Positions 27,059 through 35,860 of a stretch of 64,000 nucleotides of DNA are shown piece after piece. The notes beneath the pieces were generated by a model. That model did not search any database, was not told where the DNA came from, and saw only the letters and a list, made by a program, of their open reading frames with translations. Made by a program: the position numbers and the translations under genes. The stretch is from JAIBJN01 sp963847985 (GTDB lineage: Bacteria; Actinomycetota; Thermoleophilia; Gaiellales; Gaiellaceae). The stretch lies in assembly GCA_963847985.1 (NCBI GenBank), contig CAWKBS010000012.1, positions 1 to 64,000 of the forward strand. The letters are read 5' to 3'. Each line of letters opens with the position of its first letter. Positions within the stretch are counted from its first letter, which is position 1.

Positions 27059-27059
27059 G
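27045..27059 (+). promoter_or_regulatory. leaderless promoter of the cyclophilin gene
   Basis: TACGGT (27045-27050), 6 nt, then ATG 27057. The box lies inside the first codons of the divergent gene. Confidence 0.45.
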
Positions 27060-27524
27060 ACCAACGCGACGCTCCACACTACACAGGGCGCCGTCGCCGT
27101 CGAGCTGTTCGACGACGACGCCCCCAAGACGGTCGAGAACTTCACGAAGCTCGTCGGCGACGGGTTCTACGACGGCATCACGTTCCACCGGGTCATCCCC
27201 GACTTCATGATCCAGGGCGGCTGCCCGGAAGGCACCGGGACCGGCGGCCCCGGCTACGAGTTCGAGGACGAGGCGAACGACCACCGAATCGTCCGCGGCG
27301 CCCTCGCCATGGCCAACCGAGGCCCGAACACGAACGGGAGCCAGTTCTTCATCGTCACGACCGAGGCCGCCCCCTGGCTGGACGGCAAGCACACGGTCTT
27401 CGGCAGGGTGACCGACGGGATGGAGGTCGTCGACGCGATCTCCGAGGTCGACCGAGACGCGAGCGACCGCCCGCGCGAGGCCGTCGTCATCGAGCGGGTC
27501 GAGCTAAGCGGCGCGCTCGGCTAG
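27057..27524 (+). CDS. cyclophilin-type peptidyl-prolyl cis-trans isomerase
   Basis: 155 residues, a minimal single-domain cyclophilin. Signature blocks: FHRVIPDFMIQGGCP (catalytic Arg in FHRV), MANRGPNTNGSQFFI and WLDGKHTVFGRV. No signal peptide, so it is cytoplasmic and assists folding. The 3' end overlaps the convergent c-di-GMP gene by 21 bp. It appears to have a leaderless promoter lying in the opposite gene. Confidence 0.95.
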   Translation: MTNATLHTTQGAVAVELFDDDAPKTVENFTKLVGDGFYDGITFHRVIPDFMIQGGCPEGTGTGGPGYEFEDEANDHRIVRGALAMANRGPNTNGSQFFIVTTEAAPWLDGKHTVFGRVTDGMEVVDAISEVDRDASDRPREAVVIERVELSGALG

Positions 27525-30221
27525 CGCCGGGGCGTCCAGGGCGAGGAAGACCTCGACGACCTGCGGGTCGAACTGCGTGCCGGCGGCCTCGCGGAGCCGC
27601 CGGCGAGCTTCCTCCACCGGCAGCCGCAACCGGTAGGGCCGGTCGGTCGTCATGGCGTGGTAGGCGTCGCAGACGAGGATCACGCGCGACTCGAGCGGGA
27701 TCTCCTCGCCGGCCATGCCGTTCGGGTAGCCGCTGCCGTCCCAGTGCTCGTGGCAGTGGCGGACGATCTCGCAGACCTGCTCGAGGCGCTCGATCGGGGC
27801 CAGGATGCGCGCGCCCAGCTCGGGGTGGAGGCGCACGAGCTTCCACTCCTCGTCCGAGAGTGGGCCCGGCTTCGCCAGGATCGCCTCGGGGATTCCAATC
27901 TTACCGATGTCGTGGAAGAGCGCGCCCAGCTCGAGCCGCTTGAGCGCCTTCGCGTCCATCCCGAGCTCTCCGCCGACGTGCAGCGCCATGTCAGTGATCC
28001 AGCGCGCGTGCGACGAGGTGTACTCGTCGTTGGCCTCGAGCGCGTTCGCGAGCGCCTCGACGGTCGACAGGAAGGTCTGCTCGAGGCTCTCGTAGCTCTG
28101 TGCGTTGGCGACCGCGAGCTTGACCTGGTGGGCCACGCCGGCGAGGAGGCGCATGCTGCGCTCATCGAAGCTGGTGTCGTCGCCGGTGTCGCGAACGACG
28201 ATGCAGCCGAGACGGTCGCCGTCGAGGTGGAGCGGCGCGATCGCGATCCGGCCGCGGGACAGCTCGGGGGTGAGGCCCGGGGGGAACTGGTCGGCGGTGA
28301 GCTGGAACGGCTCGGCGGACTCGAGGAGCGAGCGCGCCTGGGCGTCCGGGACGACGATCGACTCGAGCAGGGCGGCGTCGCGGGGGCCGTGCCCGTGCAC
28401 CGCGCGCACGAGGAGGTCTTCGCCGCTGCGATCCTGGAGCCAGACCGACGACCGCGGCTTCTCCATGAGCCGGGCGGCCAGGTCGACAGCCCTCTGCAGC
28501 ACCTCGTCGAGCGACTCGGCGAGCGCGAGGCGCCGGCTGAAGTCGAGCAGCGCGTTCGAGATCTCGAGCGAGGCCTTGGCCCGCTTCGCCTCGAGCCGCT
28601 CGGCCTCGTAGAGGCGGGCGTTCTCGAGCGCGACGGAGGCATGGCCGCCGAGCACCTCGAGGAGTCGCACGTCGTCCTCGTCGAGGGCGCCGATGCCGAG
28701 CTTGGAGATGACGACGGCGCCGGTGACCCGCGTGCCGTAGTGGAGCGGGACGGCGATGATCGACTCGTCCACGTCGTCCGTGCCGGGGATCGTCACGGCC
28801 CACTCGCAGTCCATCGCGTTGGCGAGCAGTACCGACTCGCCCGTCTCGGCGGCGCGGCCCGTGATCCCCTCGCCGATCTTGCAGGAGAGCGCCTCCGTGC
28901 TGTTCTCGTCGAAGGGGTCGAGGTCGCCACGCCACACGACGGGCACGAGCGTGTCGCCCTCGACGACGTAGACCCGGCAGCTGTGGTAGTCGACGAGCAT
29001 CCGGAGCTCGTTGACGATCGCCTCGCCGATCGCCCGCATGTCGTTCAGCCGGTTCAGCTTGCCGGCGAGGCTCTGCAGCATCTTCAGGTGGGCGATCGAG
29101 CGGATATCGCGGCCCGGGCTCGCCGGGGCCGGGCGCTCGCCGGCCTGCTCCTCGAAGAGGACGGCCTGGTTCTTCCCGCGCGCCTTCGCGGTCATCATCG
29201 CGATCTCGGCGCAGGCGACCAGCTCGCGCGGGTTCATCGCGTGCTCGGGGCCCTGGGCGATCCCGACCGAGACGCTCAGCCTGCCGGCCGGCGCGAACTC
29301 GGTGTCCCCGAGGTCGTCGAGGATGCGGCGCGCCAGTCCCAACGCGTCGCCGGCGTCGCACGAGGCCATGATCACCCCGAACTCCTCGCCGCCCAGGCGG
29401 CAGACGACGTCCGAGGAGCGGACGATGCCCTGCAGCAGGTCGGCGAGCTCGACGAGCACGAGGTCGCCGAAGCCGTGCCCGTGGATGTCGTTCACGCGCT
29501 TGAAGTCGTCGAGGTCGAGCATGAGCACCGCGATCGAGTCGTGTGTCCGGCTGGCGCGGTTCAGCTCGGAGCGGAGCCGGTCGTGGAAGTACCGGTGGTT
29601 GTAGAGGCCGGTGAGGGAGTCCGTCTGGGCCTGCAGCTCGAGCGCGGCGCGCACCTGCGCGTTGTCCAGCGCGAGCGCGGCGGCGTCGCCGAAGCGCTTC
29701 GCCAGCTCGAACTCCTCGCTGGTGAAGCGGGCGCCGGGGCCGAGGCGGTACACGTTGAGCGCTCCCATGACCGCGCCGCGGGCCACGAGCGGCACGGAGA
29801 TGAGCGCCTCCGGCTCGTCGGGCGTGCCCGGGACGGTCTTCACGCGCGGGTCGAGATGGGCGTCGTTGACGAGCTGAGGCTCGCAGTGGTCGATCGCCCA
29901 CCCTGTGATTCCCTCCCCGAGCGCCGGACGGTCGCTCATGATCTCGTCCGCCCAGCGGTCGCGCGCTATCACGGGGATGAGCAGCCGCCGGGTCTCGTCC
30001 GCCTGGTACACCGTGAACGCGTCGTAGGGGATCACGTCCGCGAGCGAGTCGGCGATGCGCTCGAGCACGGTCGAGTGCGTCTGCTCGGACAGCACCTCGT
30101 GGAACACGTCGGCCAGCCGACGATAGGAGTCGACGAGCCCGTCGGCGCGCACGAGAGCGGAGGAGGCAGCGGTCACGTTGACCGCCCCTGAAACCAGGCT
30201 GTTCACCTCTCTGAGTTCCAC
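27504..30221 (-). CDS. GAF-GGDEF-GAF-GAF-HD-GYP c-di-GMP protein
   Basis: 905 residues, soluble. Order: GAF (about 40-190), GGDEF (195-350, with TDSLTGLYNHRYF and active-site GGEEF), GAF (370-540), GAF (550-705), HD-GYP (715-895) with FHDIGKIGIPE, a CHEHWDGSGYPNG block and DAYHAMTTDRPYR. It should both make and break c-di-GMP, with three sensory domains. GGEEF and HD/GYP residues are intact. It starts with ATG 30221 and ends by overlapping the cyclophilin gene tail-to-tail. The degenerate GGDEF protein nearby may be a partner. Confidence 0.92.
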   Translation of the reverse strand: MELREVNSLVSGAVNVTAASSALVRADGLVDSYRRLADVFHEVLSEQTHSTVLERIADSLADVIPYDAFTVYQADETRRLLIPVIARDRWADEIMSDRPALGEGITGWAIDHCEPQLVNDAHLDPRVKTVPGTPDEPEALISVPLVARGAVMGALNVYRLGPGARFTSEEFELAKRFGDAAALALDNAQVRAALELQAQTDSLTGLYNHRYFHDRLRSELNRASRTHDSIAVLMLDLDDFKRVNDIHGHGFGDLVLVELADLLQGIVRSSDVVCRLGGEEFGVIMASCDAGDALGLARRILDDLGDTEFAPAGRLSVSVGIAQGPEHAMNPRELVACAEIAMMTAKARGKNQAVLFEEQAGERPAPASPGRDIRSIAHLKMLQSLAGKLNRLNDMRAIGEAIVNELRMLVDYHSCRVYVVEGDTLVPVVWRGDLDPFDENSTEALSCKIGEGITGRAAETGESVLLANAMDCEWAVTIPGTDDVDESIIAVPLHYGTRVTGAVVISKLGIGALDEDDVRLLEVLGGHASVALENARLYEAERLEAKRAKASLEISNALLDFSRRLALAESLDEVLQRAVDLAARLMEKPRSSVWLQDRSGEDLLVRAVHGHGPRDAALLESIVVPDAQARSLLESAEPFQLTADQFPPGLTPELSRGRIAIAPLHLDGDRLGCIVVRDTGDDTSFDERSMRLLAGVAHQVKLAVANAQSYESLEQTFLSTVEALANALEANDEYTSSHARWITDMALHVGGELGMDAKALKRLELGALFHDIGKIGIPEAILAKPGPLSDEEWKLVRLHPELGARILAPIERLEQVCEIVRHCHEHWDGSGYPNGMAGEEIPLESRVILVCDAYHAMTTDRPYRLRLPVEEARRRLREAAGTQFDPQVVEVFLALDAPALAERAA

Positions 30222-30379
30222 GCGGCCGCAGCTACCTCCTGGTTGCGGCTCCCCCGACGGAAGCCCTCACGAATTGAACTGCCCCATGCGGGCGGCTCCC
30301 TCACTCGAAAGGGGGATTCACCCACACCCCTTTGGGTATGCAAGGATGCCCCTGCTCGAGACGAGGAGGAGGTCTCTGG

Positions 30380-30649
30380 ATGCCCCATCACTGGTTCCGC
30401 GTCGCCCCGGGCGCAGCGGGCGCACGGGCGAACGACGCGAAAATCAGGAAGATCGTCAAGTCCCACGGCGGCAAGGTGCTCTTCATCGGCGTGGACGAGA
30501 AGAACAAGTATTTCGTGCTCGTCAACATGACCAAGGTGAAGCAGCCCAAGAAGCTCCGGAGCGCGCTCAAGGCGGCCGCGGGCGAGGCCGGGATCGTCCT
30601 CAAGAGCCCGGCCGAGGCGGAGAAGAGGCCAAGGAAGAAGAAGAAGTAG
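30380..30649 (+). CDS. small MPHHW-family protein 1
   Basis: 89 residues. It opens MPHHWFRV; the core is KSHGGKVLFIGVDEKNKYFVLVNM and the C-terminus is Lys/Arg-rich (RPRKKKK). It is related to the next gene by its start and by the GG(K/E)V(L/V)F(I/V)G...(V/A)LVN core. GAGGAGGAGG lies about 9 nt upstream of ATG 30380. The basic end hints at nucleic-acid binding. Family not recognised. Confidence 0.6.
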   Translation: MPHHWFRVAPGAAGARANDAKIRKIVKSHGGKVLFIGVDEKNKYFVLVNMTKVKQPKKLRSALKAAAGEAGIVLKSPAEAEKRPRKKKK

Positions 30650-30663
30650 AGAGGGAGGCGTCC

Positions 30664-30930
30664 ATGCCGCATCACTGGTGGTTGATCGATCCCGACAACC
30701 CGGGCCCGAGGCAACGGGCGAAGGCGGCCCGGAAGGCGGCCCGCGAGTTCGGCGGGGAAGTCGTCTTCGTCGGCCGAACGCGCAAGAACACCTGGTTCGC
30801 GCTCGTCAACGTCGAGGATGACGCGAAGGAAGAGGCGATCTACAAGGCCGTCGGAGGCCGCGGGAAGCTCTTCGAGCTGGAGGCGTTCGGCCGGGGCGAG
30901 GAGGACGAGGAGAAGCACAAGGGCGACTAG
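30664..30930 (+). CDS. small MPHHW-family protein 2 (tandem paralogue)
   Basis: 88 residues, 14 nt after its paralogue. It starts MPHHWWLIDPDNPG; the core REFGGEVVFVGRTRKNTWFALVNVED aligns with gene 1, but the tail is acidic (EEDEEKHKGD) where gene 1 is basic. GAGGGAGG precedes ATG 30664. The opposite charges suggest the two could form a pair. The stop is followed after 6 nt by the 21-bp palindrome. Confidence 0.6.
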   Translation: MPHHWWLIDPDNPGPRQRAKAARKAAREFGGEVVFVGRTRKNTWFALVNVEDDAKEEAIYKAVGGRGKLFELEAFGRGEEDEEKHKGD

Positions 30931-30936
30931 GCCCTT

Positions 30937-30957
30937 CAAGTAACAGACTGTTACTTG
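30937..30957. repeat. 21-bp palindrome, copy 2 (convergent gap)
   Basis: CAAGTAACAG, A, CTGTTACTTG. The TAA stop of the leftward adenylate-cyclase gene (30953-30951) is inside it. Confidence 0.85.
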
Positions 30958-33900
30958 GCGGGGGCGAGCGTCGGCACGGGCGCGCCGGCCCGGCGGTAGA
31001 ACGCCGCCGCGCGGAGACGCTGGTCGTCGGCTTCCACCGGTCGGTCGGCTGCGGCCAGGTCCGCCGCGGCCTGCATGCGCGCGAGCGCCTCGTCCGGCAG
31101 CGAGCCGATGCGCGCGAAGAGGCCCGCTGCGATCGGCCAGTCGCCGTCCCCGGCAGCCCTCGCGGCGTCGAGCCAGCGCGTGTGCGCCGCGGTGCGGCGG
31201 GCGACGGGCCCCAGCTCCGCGGCGCGGCCGAGCGCGGTGAGGGCGAAGGCGAGATCGGCCAGCCAGAACGAGGCCAGAGAGTGGCCGCGCCCCTCGTCGA
31301 GCCAGAGCCGAAGCAGCTCGTCAGCCGCCTCGCCGGCCTCGTCCGGCCGCCCTGCCGACGCGAGCGCGTGCGCGTCGAAGGCGAGGGCGGGGAGGAGCAC
31401 CTGCGGGGCGCCGACTGCCCGGGCCAGGCCCGACGCGCGCTCGACGTCCGCGCGCGCCCGCTCGGCGCCCTCGCGCGCGAGGGCGATCTTCCCCCTGAGC
31501 AGCAGGGCGTCGAACTCGTGCAGCGAGGCTCTGCCCTCGTCCTCCGTGTTCAGGAGCCTGTCGCAAAGCTCGAGCGCCTGGTCCCACTCGCCGCGCCAGT
31601 AGAGCTCGTAGGCGCGCTCCACCTCCAGCCAGCCGAGCGCGATGGCATCGCCGAAACGCCCAGCCACCTGCCGGCTCTGCTCGTAGAGCTCGAACGCCTT
31701 CGGCAGGTCGCCCAGGTCGGCGGTGACCGACGCGAGGTTGTTGTAGCCGCGCGCGGCCTGCGGCGACTTGGCGGCCGCGGCGACGTCGACGCTCTCGCGC
31801 AGGTCGCGCAGGCCCTCGAGATCGCCGGTCATCACCCGCGAGAAGCCCAGCGTCGAGAGCGCGTGCGCGCGCAGCCCGGTGAGGCTCAGGGTGTCCGCCA
31901 TCTCCAGCGCGGCCCGGGCCGAGGCGATGGCCTCCTCCGCCTCGTCCACCGCGAGATGGACGCTGGCGCTGCTCGCGAGGACGCGCACCTTCGGGCGTGA
32001 CGGAGGCCGGTCGACGAGGAGGGAGGCGGCATGGTCGATGTGTGCCGCAGCCTCCTCGCGCCGACCGTGGTTGATCATGATCAGCTCGGCGAGCAGCACC
32101 TCGGCCTCGGCCGCGGGCTCGAGCTCGCCGGCGTCCAGGAGCTCGGCCGCCGCCTCCGCGAGCACGTCCGCGCCCGACCCTTCTCCGCGGAAGAGCGCCT
32201 GCCCGTAGCGGAGGAGCAGCAGTGGCCGCTCCGGGTCGTCCTCGGGCCAGGAAGCCAGCGCCTCCCGGTAGAAGCGGATTGCGGCCGCGTAGGCGGAGAG
32301 CGCGTGCGCCCGGTCGCCGGCCTCCCGGAGCGCCTGGCGGGCGCGCTCTCGCAGGTCGTCGAGATTCCGCCCGGCGGCCCGCGCGAACTGGAGCGCGCTC
32401 AGGTAGTGGTGGGCGATCAGGTCGGCGAGGTCCTCGGCGCGATCGCCGGCGAGCCCCTCGAGCCACTCGGCGGCGAGCCGGTGGGCCTCGGCCCTCCGGA
32501 CGCGGGGGATCTGGGAGTAGGCGACGTCGCGGACGAGGACGTGCCGGAAGACGAAGGCGGTCTCGCCGGCCACCGACGTGCGGCGCTCCCGGCGCACGAA
32601 CTCCTTGCGCTCGAGCCGGAGCAGCCCCTCCTCGACCTCGTCGCGCGGGCGGTCGCTCACGGCCGTCAGCGACCCGACCCAGAAGACCTTGCCCACGACC
32701 GCCGCGCTCTGCAGGAGCGCCTTCTCCTCCGCCACCAGCGTGTCGAGGCGCGCGGCGATGATCCCCTGGACGGTCTCCGGCAGCGGGATCTCGGTGCCCA
32801 CGAGGGGCTCGGCGAGCATGCGGACGTACTCCTCCGCGTAGAGCGGGTTGCCGCCGGCGTGGGCGAGCAGCCGAGAGGCGTGCCCGTTGCCGACGGTCTT
32901 GTCCGCGGTGAGTGCGACGAGGAGCTGCTCGGTCTCCTCGTCGGAGAGCGGCGAGAGCGAGACGGTCACGGCGCTTCGCTTGCCGCCGCCCCAGCCCGCA
33001 CGGCGCTCGAGGAGCTCCGGGCGCGCGGTGCAGACCACCAGCAGCGGGACGCCCGACGACCAGTCGACCAGGTGGTCGACGAAGTCGAGCAGGCCGTCGT
33101 CGGCCCAGTGCAGGTCCTCGAAGACGAGCACGAGCGGGCGCACCTCGGCGAGGGCCTCGAAGAAGCGGCGCCAGGCGCCGAAGGCCTCGCGGCGGTGGTC
33201 GCCCGCGTCGTATGGCGGGCCGCCCAGGCCGACCAGGGGTCGCAGGTGCTCGAGCACCCACGACGCCTCGACCTCCTCGTCGACGATCGCGGCCACCGCG
33301 GTGCGGAGCTTCTCCTCGGCCGCCTCGGAGGCGTCCGACTCGAGGATGCCCGCCTGCGCCTTCACCATCTCTCCGAGCGCCCAGAAGCTGACCCCCTCGC
33401 CGTACGGCAGCGACCGCCCCTGGCGCCAGTAGACGAACGTGCCCGGGTCGGTTGCGAGGGCCGACCAGAGCTCGAAGAGGAGGCGGCTCTTGCCGAGCCC
33501 CGGCGAGCCCACGAGCGTGACGAGCTGCGGCGAGCGCTCGCGCTCCGCCCGCGCGACCGCGTCACGCAGCAGCCTGAGCTCCTCGGCGCGGCCGACGAGC
33601 TCGGCCCCGCCCTTGAACGCGATGTCGACGCCGAGGCGCGTCCGCGGCGCCACCACCTCCCAGACGGGCACCGGCTCGGACTTCCCCTTGGCCCGCACGG
33701 GCTCGGCCTCGCGGTACTCGATCACCGACGACGTGGCGCGATAGGTCGGCTCGTCCACGAGGATCCCGTCGACGGGCGCGGCCGACTGGAGCCGAGAGCA
33801 CGTGTTGACGACGTCGCCCGTCGCCATGCCCTCGCCCTCTTTCGGCCGCGCCGAGAGCGCGATCATGGCCTCGCCCGTGGTCACGCCGATGCGGACGTGC

Positions 33901-34373
33901 AGGCCGAGAGTGGGGTCCTCGGCATTGAGGTCGCCGAGCGCGTCCCGAGCGGCGAGCGCCGCGCGGACGGCGCGCTCGGGGTCGTCCTCGTGGGCGAGCG
34001 GGGCGCCGAAGAGGGCCACGACCGCGTCGCCGATGAACTTCTCCACGGTGCCGCCGTAGTTCTCGAGCTCGGCCTTCACCCGGGCGTGGTACGGGGAGAG
34101 CATGCGCCGCACGTCCTCGGGGTCGAGCTTCTCCGCCCGCCCGGTGAAGCCGACGAGGTCGGCGAAGAGGACGCTCACGACCTTGCGCTCCTCGAGGATG
34201 GCGGGCTGGCCCTCGCCGGGCGCCATGGCCGACCCGCAGCGCGTGCAGAAGGGGAGCTCGAGCGCGACCACCTCGCTGCACTCCGGGCAGGCGCGGCCGA
34301 GCTGGACGCCGCAGCTCCCGCAGAACAGCGCTCCCGGTCGGTTGTCGAAGCCGCAGGAGGCGCACTCGGACAT
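30951..34373 (-). CDS. adenylate/guanylate cyclase with AAA ATPase and TPR repeats
   Basis: 1140 residues. Two zinc ribbons (CASCG...CGSCG and CPECS...CTRCG, residues 4-48) precede a class III cyclase domain (about 62-240) with metal-binding Asp in FADLVGFT and in GGTVEKFIGDAVVALFG. Then an ATPase region of the AAA_16/STAND type, P-loop GSPGLGKSRLL (near 295) and LVLVFEDLHWADD as Walker B, and a long C-terminal array of TPR-like helices (about 650-1120). Such proteins couple ligand sensing to nucleotide signalling. ATG 34373. The stop codon lies in the 21-bp palindrome. Confidence 0.9.
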   Translation of the reverse strand: MSECASCGFDNRPGALFCGSCGVQLGRACPECSEVVALELPFCTRCGSAMAPGEGQPAILEERKVVSVLFADLVGFTGRAEKLDPEDVRRMLSPYHARVKAELENYGGTVEKFIGDAVVALFGAPLAHEDDPERAVRAALAARDALGDLNAEDPTLGLHVRIGVTTGEAMIALSARPKEGEGMATGDVVNTCSRLQSAAPVDGILVDEPTYRATSSVIEYREAEPVRAKGKSEPVPVWEVVAPRTRLGVDIAFKGGAELVGRAEELRLLRDAVARAERERSPQLVTLVGSPGLGKSRLLFELWSALATDPGTFVYWRQGRSLPYGEGVSFWALGEMVKAQAGILESDASEAAEEKLRTAVAAIVDEEVEASWVLEHLRPLVGLGGPPYDAGDHRREAFGAWRRFFEALAEVRPLVLVFEDLHWADDGLLDFVDHLVDWSSGVPLLVVCTARPELLERRAGWGGGKRSAVTVSLSPLSDEETEQLLVALTADKTVGNGHASRLLAHAGGNPLYAEEYVRMLAEPLVGTEIPLPETVQGIIAARLDTLVAEEKALLQSAAVVGKVFWVGSLTAVSDRPRDEVEEGLLRLERKEFVRRERRTSVAGETAFVFRHVLVRDVAYSQIPRVRRAEAHRLAAEWLEGLAGDRAEDLADLIAHHYLSALQFARAAGRNLDDLRERARQALREAGDRAHALSAYAAAIRFYREALASWPEDDPERPLLLLRYGQALFRGEGSGADVLAEAAAELLDAGELEPAAEAEVLLAELIMINHGRREEAAAHIDHAASLLVDRPPSRPKVRVLASSASVHLAVDEAEEAIASARAALEMADTLSLTGLRAHALSTLGFSRVMTGDLEGLRDLRESVDVAAAAKSPQAARGYNNLASVTADLGDLPKAFELYEQSRQVAGRFGDAIALGWLEVERAYELYWRGEWDQALELCDRLLNTEDEGRASLHEFDALLLRGKIALAREGAERARADVERASGLARAVGAPQVLLPALAFDAHALASAGRPDEAGEAADELLRLWLDEGRGHSLASFWLADLAFALTALGRAAELGPVARRTAAHTRWLDAARAAGDGDWPIAAGLFARIGSLPDEALARMQAAADLAAADRPVEADDQRLRAAAFYRRAGAPVPTLAPAK

Positions 34374-34477
34374 CGCTAATGCCCCTTCAGGCGATGTTGC
34401 GGTACCTCGGGCGCGCGAAAAGGCCGCTTTGCAGCCACTCGAGGTGCCGTGGGCATGGCCTGGAGGGGCATTCCAAC

Positions 34478-34493
34478 TAGTCTAGGGCGGTTG
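34478..34493 (+). promoter_or_regulatory. probable leaderless promoter
   Basis: TAGTCT (34478-34483), 7 nt, then TTG 34491. This supports TTG 34491 over ATG 34455 as the start of the membrane protein. Confidence 0.35.
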
Positions 34494-35426
34494 GAGGCGA
34501 CGCACCCCCCGCGTCCTGGACTCGCCGAGGTCCTGGCGGTGTGGCTCCTCTTCGGGCTCGTCGCCGTCGAGGTCTGGATCGCCTACGCCCGTCTCCCGGT
34601 CGACGAGCTCTACAACGTGGACGGCAACGGCCTCGCGGCCGGCGCCGGCCGCGCGCTCGTCTTCCTGAACTACCCGGCCGCGCTCGTGGCGATCGCGCTG
34701 CTCGCCGTCGTCGCCGACAGGCTGCGCGGGAAGCTCGCCGTGGTCGCGGCGCTCGGTGCGCTGCTCTGCGCCGTGGTCGTCTGGCCCGGCGTCGTGGAGC
34801 AGTCGGACCTCGACGCCAAACCGGTCAACGCACTTCCCGCGCTGGGCATCCTGATCGCTGCTGCGCTCACGGCGGTCGCCCTCGTGCGCGGAGGGATCGG
34901 CGCGTCACGCCCGTTCGGCGGTGCCTGGGACGTCGCGCGCGCCGTCCTCGCCGCGATCCTCCTGCTGGCGTCGCTGCCGTGGCTGAGCGCCGAGATCGGC
35001 TACTACCTGGACGGCGTCCCGGGCCTGGGCTCCCTCTTCATGAGCGGCGAGCTTAGGCCCGAACCGGGCCATCCGAACCTGACCGCGGTGCACCTGGGGC
35101 ACCACCACGGCATGGACGGGGCGCTGCTCGCCCTCTCCGCGCTCGCCCTCTCGCGGGTGGTCGCGGACGTCCGCACCCGGTTCCTGCACGGGGCCTTCGC
35201 CCTGTACGTCGCCCTCATGTTCGCGTACGGGCTAGCCAATGCGCTGCAGGACTTCTGGTTCGAACAGCTGGTGAAACGGGGAACGACCTCCTTGGAGATC
35301 CCGAGCATGATCGTGCCGAAGGCCACGTGGGCCTGGCTGGCACTCGTGGTTGCGGCTCTCCTCATCCGCTCGGCCGCAAGCGGCGTAGGTAGATTCGGAA
35401 AGCCATCCGAGGAAGGAGTCCCATGA
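34491..35426 (+). CDS. polytopic membrane protein, unknown function
   Basis: About 311 residues with eight or so hydrophobic helices (for example VLAVWLLFGLVAVEVWIAYA, ALVFLNYPAALVAIALLAVV, WLALVVAALLIRS). A conserved-looking polar stretch HLGHHHGMDGALLALSALA carries a His cluster inside the membrane region. The start is uncertain: TTG 34491 (after a -10 box) or ATG 34455. The stop overlaps the next gene (ATGA at 35423-35426), so it is coupled to the cupredoxin-like lipoprotein; the His-rich stretch may bind copper, but this is a guess. Confidence 0.6.
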   Translation: MEATHPPRPGLAEVLAVWLLFGLVAVEVWIAYARLPVDELYNVDGNGLAAGAGRALVFLNYPAALVAIALLAVVADRLRGKLAVVAALGALLCAVVVWPGVVEQSDLDAKPVNALPALGILIAAALTAVALVRGGIGASRPFGGAWDVARAVLAAILLLASLPWLSAEIGYYLDGVPGLGSLFMSGELRPEPGHPNLTAVHLGHHHGMDGALLALSALALSRVVADVRTRFLHGAFALYVALMFAYGLANALQDFWFEQLVKRGTTSLEIPSMIVPKATWAWLALVVAALLIRSAASGVGRFGKPSEEGVP

Positions 35427-35847
35427 CGCGACGCCTGTTTCTACTTCTCCTCGCCGTCCTCGCGCTCACCGTGGGCGTGGCCGCCTGCGGAGGCGATGAC
35501 GACGACGCACCACCGAGCCGGCCGCCGAGGACACGGCGACCCATGAGGAGGCGGTGAGGGTGAGGCCGTCCATCTCATGCTCGCCGCCGAGCCCGACGGC
35601 AGCCTCGCCTTCGATCAGACCGAGCTGACGGCAGCCGCCGGCGAGGTCACGATCGAGTTCACCAACGAGTCCGGCATCCCCCACAACGTCGAGGTCGAGG
35701 GGAACGGGGTCGAAGAGGTGAGCGACACGATCACCGAGGGATCGACCGAGCTGACCCTGACCCTCGAGGCCGGCGAGTACGACGTTCTACTGCGCCGTCC
35801 CGGGCCACAGGGAAGGCGGCATGGAGGGGACGCTGACCGTCGAGTAG
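35423..35847 (+). CDS. cupredoxin (plastocyanin-like) lipoprotein (five frameshifts)
   Basis: About 139 residues after correction. Lipobox VGVAACGG, an acidic linker, then a cupredoxin fold: ITIEFTNESGIPHNVEVEG-type strands (observed EVTIEFTNESGIPHNVEVEG) with the first His ligand, and after correction a copper loop with Cys and His (YCAVPGHREGGM, giving C, H and M). The extra bases are CCAC and CGAG (35510-35517), GTGA and GGGT (35554-35561) and GTTC (35784-35787); all five are synonymous codon doublings. It is coupled to the upstream membrane protein. It would bind one copper outside the membrane. Confidence 0.75.
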
Positions 35848-35860
35848 CGTTTCGGGGGTG
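35845..35860 (+). promoter_or_regulatory. possible leaderless promoter within a stop codon
   Basis: TAGCGT (35845-35850), which includes the TAG stop of the cupredoxin gene, lies 7 nt before GTG 35858. Confidence 0.35.

Noticed and set aside
30951..34373. Cyclase-ATPase-TPR protein as an Avs-type phage sensor
   Set aside because: Its zinc ribbon, class III cyclase, AAA and TPR order is a common actinobacterial and soil-bacterial signalling protein.
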